Positions 1 through 7,800 of a DNA stretch of 64,000 nt are shown here, in pieces. The position numbers were made by a program, and so were the translations under genes. The notes beneath the pieces are model-generated. The model was not told the DNA's origin, made no database searches, and saw nothing but the letters and a program-made list of their open reading frames with translations. Each line of letters begins with the position of its first letter. Position 1 is the first letter of the stretch. The DNA is from Virgibacillus proomii (GTDB lineage Bacteria > Bacillota > Bacilli > Bacillales > Amphibacillaceae): NCBI RefSeq assembly GCF_018916875.1, contig NZ_JAHLNO010000017.1, forward strand, positions 1 to 64,000, written 5' to 3'.

Positions 1-123
1 AAGTATTGGGAGTTAATAAATTATATTAGAAAGAATGGAATGAAACAGAAAACTCCTGTATTTGTTGAATATAAGACTAGCTATATGGGAAGACATTATG
101 TGGAAATGAGCGTAGGAGTGTAG
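1..123 (+). CDS. 3' end of an unidentified CDS (partial)
   Basis: An open frame runs from the first base to a TAG at 121-123 and encodes 40 residues ending YVEMSVGV. The residues look like real protein (KTPVFVEYKTSYMGRHY), but I do not recognise the family. A small unknown gene follows within 100 bp and a decayed coding remnant lies beyond it. That layout is common where a polymorphic (LXG-type) toxin is followed by its immunity gene, so a toxin C-terminus is a guess from context only. Confidence 0.5.
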   Translation, partial: KYWELINYIRKNGMKQKTPVFVEYKTSYMGRHYVEMSVGV

Positions 124-214
124 CTTCCATTTTTAAAAGTATTAACAGAGGAACGGAGAAAAATTTTTATGTTTAGTGTGGCGGTACTTCTACTTTAAGA
201 AAGGAACTCTGATT

Positions 215-631
215 ATGACAAGCTCTATTTTTGCGCAGTTTGATGGGGGGATATATAGAGTCAGTAGTATTAAAGACAATATTGTAAGACTAGTTAGCGA
301 TAATGAGCAAGATATTAAAAAAGGTTTTGTAGAAAAAGTATATCCAGATATTTATTTAAACAAAGATTCCTTGCCAAGATTATTTATAAAAGAGGTTGAT
401 AAAACCTCTTTAATTGAGTTATACAAAATTACATGGAAAGTTATTTATAAAAATGGAATTTTTGAACTAATTAATGAAAATAAACAAGATGTAATTATAG
501 GAACATCAAATGCTAAATTAGCAAGAATATATAAAATGGATAGAGTAGATAAATATTATTATGAAAAGCAAGTTCCAAAAAATGAAGTAAAAATTATTAA
601 AGAACGAAAAGATTTACTACTTCAAAAGTAG
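215..631 (+). CDS. Small hypothetical protein, possible immunity protein
   Basis: This gene encodes 138 residues of unknown function. The ATG at 215 is preferred because AAGGA at 201-205 lies 9 bases upstream. An in-frame GTG at 176 would add 13 residues but has no ribosome binding site. The protein is rich in Lys, Ile, Tyr and Asn and has no signal peptide or membrane segment, so it is probably cytoplasmic. It follows the truncated gene at the window edge by about 90 bp. A role as an immunity protein for that upstream gene is only a contextual inference. Confidence 0.55.
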   Translation: MTSSIFAQFDGGIYRVSSIKDNIVRLVSDNEQDIKKGFVEKVYPDIYLNKDSLPRLFIKEVDKTSLIELYKITWKVIYKNGIFELINENKQDVIIGTSNAKLARIYKMDRVDKYYYEKQVPKNEVKIIKERKDLLLQK

Positions 632-646
632 AAATAAAAAAGAGTA

Positions 647-687
647 TACAACAATCTAGGTAGAGATTACTTGGGTTGTTATTTTTG
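647..687 (+). terminator. Weak putative terminator
   Basis: ACAAC at 648-652 can pair with GTTGT at 675-679, and an ATTTTT tail follows. It lies just after the small hypothetical gene. The stem is short, so this call is tentative. Confidence 0.3.
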
Positions 688-714
688 ATTAAACTTCAGT
701 TTCTGATGTTACTA

Positions 715-1064
715 GGGTTGGCAAACGTTAGAAGAAAATGTTCATCAGTTTTTAGATTCAAATGCACAATGTTTGAATGAGACTGTTGTCTTAAAGTAGT
801 AGCGCCCGTTTTGCTCATCAGGCAGCAAATATGAGACAATTTGGAGTGAAAACAGGAGTTCAAGCCACAGCAAAACAGGAATGGAAGCACGTAAAGGATA
901 CGGTTCTCTCTGCAAGCCAATATAGCAAACTGAGAATAAAAAATGCCGGTGCAGTAGTTAAGGATAAATTGGCATTGGATGCTATTGAAGTGGGAAAAGC
1001 AGCTGATACAACCATTGCTAAAGTCCATCAAATTCCTTCCACTCGTCAGGTACTGGTAAAATGA
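715..1064 (+). pseudogene. Decayed coding remnant, possibly of a secreted toxin
   Basis: Protein-like residues occur here in two frames. One frame reads QTLEENVHQFLDSNAQ up to two stops near 798-803. A second frame, from about 805 to 1064, reads HQAANMRQFGVKTGV and continues to VHQIPSTRQVLVK. The switch of frame and the absence of a convincing start with ribosome binding site suggest a broken gene. The alpha-helical, Lys/Ala-rich character would fit the middle of a LXG/WXG-type secreted protein, but I cannot assign a family. Confidence 0.35.
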
Positions 1065-1376
1065 TCAGGTAGAAAAAATTGCATAAGCCGGATCATGCGC
1101 CTGTACAACCTAAGTCTATATAGAATGTGGATTTAAATTTATACCAACATGGAAGCTGATCTGCTAAATCAGTGTAGTTATTACTCTCTACATAGATTGT
1201 GGGATAAAAGAGGTGTTGAAAAAAAGTTTTACTCTTGAATATTAATTAGAAAAAATTGACGTAACTAATAGGTGGTCATTTTTTGTTTTTAACGTGATGA
1301 AACTATTTAGTTTACATTTTATGATATATTAGTTGAAGGTAGAAATAAATTATTAATAGATTTAAGGAAGATGAGG
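1065..1376. other. Leader region of the type III operon
   Basis: This gene-free stretch of 312 bp precedes cas6. It is AT-rich and has several -10-like hexamers (TATGAT at 1320, TATATT at 1325), but none is well paired with a -35 element. No direct repeats of CRISPR length are visible, so it is not an array. Confidence 0.4.
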
Positions 1377-2285
1377 ATGTTTTCACATATTAAATGGATT
1401 TCATTACGTGCAACATTTATAGCGCAGCGTGATGGTCAGTTACCTCCCTATTTAGGTTCAACAGTGCGTGGCTTGATAGGCCACAGCTTACGTAACATGG
1501 TTTGTCCAACTCCTAGAGTCAAATGCTTTACATGTAAACTTGCCAGCATTTGTGACTATGCAACCTATTTTGTATCGCCTAAAAATGTGGCAGGTTCTGT
1601 GAACCCGTTTGTCTTACATGTGCTAACGAAGGATAAAACAAAATGGTATAAAGGAGATATTTGTGAATTTGATATTACTTTGTTAGGTGATGCAGCAGCT
1701 AACGGTGCAATGTTGATGACGCAAGTAATCCAGCAGATTGAAAATTTGGGTTGGGGTGCAGCACGTATTCCATTTAAGTTGGTAAAAATCACGGATCCAA
1801 CAACGAATCGAATGATATGGTGTGAACATCAGCTTTGGCTAAAAAATGTGCAAATTCACGAATTGAATTGCAAAGAACGACCCACTTCATTCGTATTTCT
1901 ACACTTTCCAGCTCCACTTCGCTTACAAAAGAGTAAGAAACTACTCATTGTGCCTAGTTTTGAGGATATCATTCGAGCGATTACACGAAGAGTAAGTTTA
2001 ATATCCCATGCCTATGCAGGGCACAAATTAGAATGGGATAGCGAAGCAATGTTAAGCGAGGCAAGAAAAGTAAAAGTGGTAAATAGTGATTGGGAACAAG
2101 CAAAATTCAAGCGTTATTCGATGAACCAAAAAAATAAAACATTAGAGGTGGATACGATAACGGGCTGGGCGTGTTATGAAGGGGATATTACGCCATTTAC
2201 CCCCATTTTAGAAGCAGGCAAAGTCCTTCATATCGGTAGAAATCCAACGCACGGATTTGGTTATTATACAATTGATTATTTATGA
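1377..2285 (+). CDS. cas6: CRISPR pre-crRNA endoribonuclease Cas6
   Basis: Cas6 cuts pre-crRNA in the CRISPR repeat to release guides for the effector complex. The N-terminal part has a four-cysteine segment near residues 43-63 (pattern CPTPRVKCFTCKLASICDY), typical of this Cas6 branch and perhaps metal-binding. The C-terminus holds the glycine-rich RAMP loop HIGRNPTHGFGYYTI expected of the Cas6 C-terminal domain, preceded by a GWACYEGDITPF strand. The length of 302 residues fits the family. The ATG at 1377 is chosen because AAGGA (1364-1368) sits 8 bases upstream; an ATG at 1371 would lie too close. It is the first gene of the operon and is followed at 10 bp by a DUF6602-like gene. No array is visible in the window, so its substrate must lie elsewhere. 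Confidence 0.85.
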   Translation: MFSHIKWISLRATFIAQRDGQLPPYLGSTVRGLIGHSLRNMVCPTPRVKCFTCKLASICDYATYFVSPKNVAGSVNPFVLHVLTKDKTKWYKGDICEFDITLLGDAAANGAMLMTQVIQQIENLGWGAARIPFKLVKITDPTTNRMIWCEHQLWLKNVQIHELNCKERPTSFVFLHFPAPLRLQKSKKLLIVPSFEDIIRAITRRVSLISHAYAGHKLEWDSEAMLSEARKVKVVNSDWEQAKFKRYSMNQKNKTLEVDTITGWACYEGDITPFTPILEAGKVLHIGRNPTHGFGYYTIDYL

Positions 2286-2295
2286 GGTGAGAGAA

Positions 2296-3264
2296 ATGAA
2301 TGAAAAAGTCATTGCAAAATTAGCAGAAAATTATTGTAATCTTGAGCGAACGTTGATAGAGGAATTAAAGATTGACGAGCAAAGTGATGTGTCGAGTGCT
2401 GAAGAAATATGGCAACCTGTATTTCAGCGCATTGTACCAACGAAATATAATGTAGAGAAAAATGTCTATATTATTGATTCTCATAAAGAATTTTCTCAAA
2501 AAGTGAGCCTAGCGATTTATGATGAGCAGTACACACCGTATATTTTTAATTACGGTACGATTAAGTATATTCCCATTGAAGCAGTTGCTGGGGTAGTGCT
2601 ATGTGAAAATGAAAATTCAAGAAAACTTATACAAAAAGAAGAAAAAAAAGAAACATGGTTGCAATCAATTCAAAAGCTAAAGACAGAAATGAATGCTTAT
2701 GTGCGTATCCATTCAGGTATATTGGATATAAACGTAGATAGTTTGTACAAAAAATTCATTTGTGATAGAGAGAGGTATGAGAAACAAAAAGGAAAATGTA
2801 CTGAACCAAATTGTAAGATTCGAGAACCTCAAACACAAAACCGAACATCAACCAGACCTGTTACGATTTTGTGTACTACAGCAGTAGAGGAACATTTAGA
2901 AAAAAATGAGTTTGATATTATTTTATCTGTTCAAGATGAAAAATTAAAAAAGCAAATTCCAAAAGAAAAAGATTCATTAGATGATTGGAACAAGTGCTTA
3001 AATCACTATCGTTTAGAACGTTATGGAGACGAAAAAATCAAATTGAAAACCTTAGCTGGAATAGACAATTCAGAGAAAAATAAAACGTCTGAGCGTACAT
3101 TAGAGAGCTTGAATGTTATGAAAGACAATGATCAAAATGTGTTACTCTCCTTAATGTTTCAATTAAATCAACTATTAATGCTTATTAATAACCCGATTTT
3201 CTTTCCGCACCAATCGTATGTAAAAGCATTTAATGAGGTGAATAACGATGGAAGAGTTGAATAA
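2296..3264 (+). CDS. Stand-alone DUF6602-like protein, nuclease-type fold with lost active site
   Basis: This 322-residue protein is a paralogue of the N-terminal third of the next gene. They share the IVPTKY/LVPKKF, IIDS, AIYDEQYTPY and YIPIEAVAGV/FIPIEAVAAA segments, and the end FFPHQSYVKAFN/FFPHQAYVNMFN. The pattern resembles DUF6602, whose members show VDIxIYD...IPxEAVxAVIExKS, a PD-(D/E)XK nuclease signature. Here the key Asp is Ser71 (VSLAIYD) and the Lys of the ExK motif is Glu104 (VVLCENEN), so catalysis looks lost. The ATG at 2296 follows GAGGTGA (2284-2290). The gene overlaps the next by 17 bp, which points to translational coupling. A structural or regulatory role in the Cas complex is inferred. 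The family call is from memory of the motif. Confidence 0.7.
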   Translation: MNEKVIAKLAENYCNLERTLIEELKIDEQSDVSSAEEIWQPVFQRIVPTKYNVEKNVYIIDSHKEFSQKVSLAIYDEQYTPYIFNYGTIKYIPIEAVAGVVLCENENSRKLIQKEEKKETWLQSIQKLKTEMNAYVRIHSGILDINVDSLYKKFICDRERYEKQKGKCTEPNCKIREPQTQNRTSTRPVTILCTTAVEEHLEKNEFDIILSVQDEKLKKQIPKEKDSLDDWNKCLNHYRLERYGDEKIKLKTLAGIDNSEKNKTSERTLESLNVMKDNDQNVLLSLMFQLNQLLMLINNPIFFPHQSYVKAFNEVNNDGRVE

Positions 3265-5710
3265 TCTAAATGAACATTATCAAAGGCTAGCAGCAACAAT
3301 TTCATCTCAATTACAACTTGAAACACCTAATCATCATGTTACTTCTGGGACAAGTCGGGAATTTGTTTGGCTAGATCTTTTTGAAAGGCTTGTTCCTAAA
3401 AAGTTCAAATTAGCCCGAAGTGTTTTTATAATTGATTCGTATGGTCAAATTTCAGCTGAGGTAGATATTGCCATCTATGATGAGCAGTACACGCCGTATG
3501 TGTTTAACTATGGAGAGATGCAATTCATTCCGATTGAAGCCGTTGCTGCAGCTGTGCAGAGCAAGAGTCGAACGATGGATCGGGATACTTTGAATAATGT
3601 AACGGCTTGGGCAAAGACGATTTACCAATTAAAACCTGTTTTAAATGCTTGTGTACGTATTCAACCAGATTTGTTAGATACGGGAAAACTCAATTCACCA
3701 CAAGCTCAAACAGCCACGCGTCCCATTTTAATTTTATGTACATTACATTCTTTAAAAACAGATGCAAAAAATGATGATATTTCAATTTTGCCAGATATTA
3801 AACGGAATTTTGATTTTATTTTACATTTAGATAAAGAACAACAATTTCAACTAATAGTGGATAAAGAAAAAACATTAGCTGAATGGTATAAAGAATTAAA
3901 TCATTATGAGCTCAAACGTTATAATGCTGAATATAAAAAATTAAAGAAATTACAGAAGTGTGTGAAAGAAAATGGAAAAAATAGAAGGTTACAAGACTTA
4001 GAAATAATGAAGTTATCTAATAAAGAAGAAGATGAGTCAGGCAAACAAAATCCATTATTAACCTTCATGTTCCAATTCAATCAATTATTAATGATCATTA
4101 ACAATCCGATGTTCTTCCCTCATCAGGCTTATGTCAATATGTTTAATAAAGCAATTCAAATAAAAGAGGAAAAGGAGCGTGTGAAACGAATGGAAGACTC
4201 AAAAGATGATTTTTTGTTAGCTGTTTATGATATTACTGGTATTCAAGACTATATTTTCGCCTCTAATCGTTTAAAAGAGAATATCGGCGCCTCTTATATT
4301 GTTGGAAAAATGGTAGAAACGCACTTTGTGGACATGTTAAAGGATAGCGTTGAGAAAGATAGGGAGGAGCTATTAAACACCAGTTGGGATAAGGAACTCA
4401 ACAAAGTTTCTATTTTTAAGCATGATAAAGTGAAAGCTGAAGTCGTTTATATCGGTGGTGGTAATGCCCTTGTTATTTATCGTGATTGGAAATTATATAA
4501 CAAAGTTAACCGTGCATTTGCGAAAAAAGTACTGAAAGAAAGTGCATCGCTTACCATGGTAACAGAAGCGATTGAATTTTCATTAGAAGACGGGAGAAGT
4601 TATGTTACGCTCTACAAACAACTTATGCAAAAATTAAGCGATACGAAAGCAAAGGTGGTACGGACAAACTTAAATCAAACATTACCTATTTTTGCACAAG
4701 AACCTTTCAAAGGAAATCCAATTACACACCATGTTGACGACATGAATGTATCTACGGAACAATGGTTGAAACGAAAAGCAGCAGGTGAGGACAGTTCTTT
4801 TAAAAAGTATAAATGGAAATTTGCTAAAGAAACGGAAGATTTAAAGCGGAAAAAGGATGAAGATAGTTATATCGGTGTTGTGCATATTGATGGGAATGGA
4901 ATGGGCGAATGGATTCGCAGTGAATTAGAACAAATTGAAAATGACGCTCATAATCTAGAGAATACAGAAAAACTCATTACTTCTATTAAAAAACATCGTG
5001 AACTCTCTTTGCAAATTACGAACTATTTTAGGGAAGCTTTTGATAAAACAGTAGAGAAAGTCGTAAATCAATCGGATAAGAATAGTGGGAAAGAACAGTT
5101 GCCATTACGCCCGCTTATTTTAGATGGGGATGACTTTACATTTATTTGTCAAGGCGATTTGGCGATACCCTTTACGTTAAAATTTTTAAAGCAACTTAAA
5201 TTGCAAAAGAATGAGTATGATATTTTTGCTTGTGCAGGTGTAGCCTTTGTACATAGTCATTTTCCATTTGATCTTGCGTATGAAATTGCAGAACAGTGCT
5301 GTCAAAATGCGAAGAAAGTTTATTACAAGGAAAGAGACAAGGGAAGAGAAAATTCTTATTTTGATTTTTATTTGGTGCGTGGTAGTTACGTGCAAACGAT
5401 GGAGGAACAACGTGTAAATCAAACGCACTTAGAGAAAAAAATTTATAATGTAGCGGAGCTAGAAAAGTTGTATCACATGATGCAATGTCTAAATAGTGGT
5501 GATGAAAAAGTATGGCCACACTCACGTTTGATAGCACTTTATGAAGCATATTTGCAAAGCGAAGAAGAAGTTGAATTGGTCACGTTAGAAGCGGCGTCTC
5601 GTGGTTATGAAAAAATAGCCTCTGCAGATGAGCGTCTGCTTTTTGATGCATTGCAGTTAATGGATTTTGGGAAGGAACAGGAGTGGAAAATATGCCGAAA
5701 TATGAGCTAA
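3248..5710 (+). CDS. cas10: Type III-D Cas10 with N-terminal DUF6602-like domain (fusion)
   Basis: This is the 820-residue large subunit of the type III effector. Residues 1-300 are DUF6602-like with E38, D73 (VDIAIYD) and Q104-S-K106 at the PD-(D/E)XK positions, so one acid is replaced by Gln. Cas10 proper starts near residue 312: YDITGIQDYIFASNRLKENI, then a palm strand HIDGNGMGEW (about 546-555), then the cyclase motif LDGDDFTF (DGDD about 626-629, usually GGDD). The usual N-terminal HD nuclease is absent and its place is taken by the DUF6602-like domain. Both cyclase aspartates remain, so cyclic oligoadenylate synthesis is possible. The start at ATG 3248 has GAGGTG upstream. A second ribosome binding site and start lie inside at 4171-4192. 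The gene overlaps both neighbours. Confidence 0.85.
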   Translation: MEELNNLNEHYQRLAATISSQLQLETPNHHVTSGTSREFVWLDLFERLVPKKFKLARSVFIIDSYGQISAEVDIAIYDEQYTPYVFNYGEMQFIPIEAVAAAVQSKSRTMDRDTLNNVTAWAKTIYQLKPVLNACVRIQPDLLDTGKLNSPQAQTATRPILILCTLHSLKTDAKNDDISILPDIKRNFDFILHLDKEQQFQLIVDKEKTLAEWYKELNHYELKRYNAEYKKLKKLQKCVKENGKNRRLQDLEIMKLSNKEEDESGKQNPLLTFMFQFNQLLMIINNPMFFPHQAYVNMFNKAIQIKEEKERVKRMEDSKDDFLLAVYDITGIQDYIFASNRLKENIGASYIVGKMVETHFVDMLKDSVEKDREELLNTSWDKELNKVSIFKHDKVKAEVVYIGGGNALVIYRDWKLYNKVNRAFAKKVLKESASLTMVTEAIEFSLEDGRSYVTLYKQLMQKLSDTKAKVVRTNLNQTLPIFAQEPFKGNPITHHVDDMNVSTEQWLKRKAAGEDSSFKKYKWKFAKETEDLKRKKDEDSYIGVVHIDGNGMGEWIRSELEQIENDAHNLENTEKLITSIKKHRELSLQITNYFREAFDKTVEKVVNQSDKNSGKEQLPLRPLILDGDDFTFICQGDLAIPFTLKFLKQLKLQKNEYDIFACAGVAFVHSHFPFDLAYEIAEQCCQNAKKVYYKERDKGRENSYFDFYLVRGSYVQTMEEQRVNQTHLEKKIYNVAELEKLYHMMQCLNSGDEKVWPHSRLIALYEAYLQSEEEVELVTLEAASRGYEKIASADERLLFDALQLMDFGKEQEWKICRNMS
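4171..4192 (+). promoter_or_regulatory. Internal ribosome binding site and in-frame start at the DUF6602/Cas10 joint
   Basis: AAAGGAG at 4171-4177 is followed by an in-frame GTG at 4181 and an ATG at 4190 (V-K-R-M-E-D), exactly where the Cas10 part begins. Initiation here would give a Cas10-only protein of about 506-509 residues. The bases around the joint (AACGAATGGAAGA) closely match those at the start of the fusion gene itself (AACGATGGAAGA at 3244-3255). This suggests that the fusion arose from formerly separate overlapping genes. Confidence 0.55.
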
Positions 5711-7800
5711 CAATTACACTACAAAGTGACTTAAGTCCTGGAAGTGGTGATAGTATTGCAGGCGTTGTTGATCATGACATTACACATGAATATGGTCTAC
5801 CAATTATTCCTGCAAAACGTATTAAAGGTGCATTGCGGGGTGTAGCAAAAGATTTAGTAGATTGGCAGGTAGTATGTAAATGTGATGTGGATAAGTTATT
5901 CGGCAAACCTGGTCAGCAGTTTAGTTCAGGTTTTAAACTATACGACGCAAAACTTGCGGATGTACCAGCGAACTATTTTGAAAATGATCAAGCCGCGTTT
6001 TCAGTTGATTATCATATGCTTTTAGCAGCAGCGAAAAAGTATGGTGCAGCCAAAATTTTACCTCTTTTCACAATGCTGTATACTAAAACAGCAACTGAAA
6101 AAGGACAAGCTGAAACAGGTTCATTACGTACAATACGTGTGATTAATCGTGGGTTAATGTTTAAAAGTGTGATGGAGTTAAAAGATAGAAAGCAAGAAGA
6201 GTTACTAGATTTATGCGCCAAAGGACTACGTCATCTAGGATATGGACGTACACGTGGTTTAGGTGAAGTAAAGTGTAAGTTAAAGAAACTATCAGTAGAA
6301 ACAGGGATAAAGCACAATATATCAATAAAGAAAAATGATTTAGTTAAACAAACTAAGTTAGCTAAACAAGCAATCCGCATTACGTTGCAACAGCCAGCCT
6401 TACTAGCTGGTAGTAAAGGACTTTATTACAGTTGCATGAATTTTGTACCGGGAAGTGCTTTGCTAGGCGTTTTTGCAACGCTTTACATTAAAAAACATAA
6501 TTTGAGGACGGAAGCTCATAAAGATAAGAGGTTTGCGCGTCTATTTTTACGGGGAGATGTTTCATTTGGTTACGCTTATCCAGAGGTAGAAGGCAAAGTT
6601 TTTATGCCTTGTCCAGCGCATATTCAGCGTGTGAAGAATGGGGATCGAGCGATGTTAGAAAATAAGAAGACAGAGACAAAAATTGTTTTACGAAAAATTA
6701 ATTCGCTTGCTTACATAGAGGAAAGCGCAAATAAATTATGGCTATATGAGCCAGAAAAAGAATTCCGGATGCATCATTCCAGACCCGAAGATCGGCGAAT
6801 AGGTCGAGCAGTAAACGATACAAAAGGTGCTGATATATTGGAAGGAGAAAAAGGACAATTTTATTACTATACAGCACTTAGTAAAGGTCAAAGTTTCGTT
6901 GGAGAATTAAAAGGTAAGCAAGAAGATATTGAAATGTTGATTTCTTTATTAGAAGAGGTGGATCATACCATCCATCTTGGTCGTTCACGTACAGCAGAAT
7001 ATGGCGCAGCTAAAGTAGAAGTGATAGATAAAAAACTTGATATAGAAGCATATAAAGCTCAACCAGAAGATCAGCAAGTTGCCATTTATTTAGTTACTCC
7101 TTTAACGCTTCAAAATGAAGTTGGTCGTTATGTGATAGATGTCGAACTTTTAACTGCGCAAATGGAAAGGAAATTAGGTGTTCCGTTAAAGGTTGAAAAA
7201 ACGTATTTAAAAGAAACTGTATTGACAGGTTATAATGCCAAATGGTGTTTACCAAAGCAAGAAAAACCTGCTCTGGATGCAGGTACCGTTCTACTTGTAT
7301 CAACGGAGGATCAAGTAGATTGGTCCATGCTAAAAAACGAGCAGTGGGGAGAGGAAACGAGTCAAGGTTGTGGGGAAATTCGTGTGTTAAAATATGAAAA
7401 TATACCAGATATATTCGACTGTGAATCAGTTACTTTAAAAGCAGATCCATTAACTGATTCCGTTTATTATATTGATTGTGGAATAGAAAAGTATGAAAAA
7501 GAGAGAAGAGATAGAAAAAAAGCAATCTGTTTGGCAAAGGCAAAAGCAAATGAGTTGAAACAATATAGTAAAACAAAAATCTATCAGTTAAAGGAATATG
7601 TAGATAGTGAAAAAAGAGCATTGGAAAAGGGAGACACGAAGGACAATGAAAAAATTACTTTACCAAAAGATTTTCCAGAGGTTTTAAAAAAGTTTGCAGA
7701 CGATGAGTTAATCATAAAATCTGAGGTTTTTGTTGAAACTTTCTTCCATACGATAAAATTGGAGGTGAGAAAAGATGCAAAAGAAACCAATCAAAAATAA
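5692..7800 (+). CDS. Cas7-Cas5-Cas11 fusion subunit of the type III-D effector
   Basis: A 702-residue multi-domain RAMP protein. Residues about 1-205 form a Csm3-like Cas7: a loop with D27 and D29 (VVDHDITHEYG) before IIPAKRIKGALRG, ending in the glycine-rich GYGRTRGLGEV. D27 is the likely target-RNA cleaving Asp by analogy with Csm3. Residues about 225-580 resemble Csx10/Cas5, with VPGSALLGVFATLY, HLGRSRTAEYGAAKVEV and YNAKWCLPKQEKP. Residues about 585-702 are charged and helical, like a small subunit (Cas11). This order matches the Cas7-Cas5-Cas11 protein of the Synechocystis III-Dv complex. The ATG at 5692 has AGGAG 8 bases upstream; an upstream GTG at 5683 overlaps that site. It overlaps cas10 by 19 bp and the next gene by 26 bp. 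Confidence 0.82.
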   Translation: MPKYELTITLQSDLSPGSGDSIAGVVDHDITHEYGLPIIPAKRIKGALRGVAKDLVDWQVVCKCDVDKLFGKPGQQFSSGFKLYDAKLADVPANYFENDQAAFSVDYHMLLAAAKKYGAAKILPLFTMLYTKTATEKGQAETGSLRTIRVINRGLMFKSVMELKDRKQEELLDLCAKGLRHLGYGRTRGLGEVKCKLKKLSVETGIKHNISIKKNDLVKQTKLAKQAIRITLQQPALLAGSKGLYYSCMNFVPGSALLGVFATLYIKKHNLRTEAHKDKRFARLFLRGDVSFGYAYPEVEGKVFMPCPAHIQRVKNGDRAMLENKKTETKIVLRKINSLAYIEESANKLWLYEPEKEFRMHHSRPEDRRIGRAVNDTKGADILEGEKGQFYYYTALSKGQSFVGELKGKQEDIEMLISLLEEVDHTIHLGRSRTAEYGAAKVEVIDKKLDIEAYKAQPEDQQVAIYLVTPLTLQNEVGRYVIDVELLTAQMERKLGVPLKVEKTYLKETVLTGYNAKWCLPKQEKPALDAGTVLLVSTEDQVDWSMLKNEQWGEETSQGCGEIRVLKYENIPDIFDCESVTLKADPLTDSVYYIDCGIEKYEKERRDRKKAICLAKAKANELKQYSKTKIYQLKEYVDSEKRALEKGDTKDNEKITLPKDFPEVLKKFADDELIIKSEVFVETFFHTIKLEVRKDAKETNQK

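Noticed and set aside
5186-5549. Minus-strand frames inside cas10
   Set aside because: No start signals, and the plus-strand frame is a clear Cas10.
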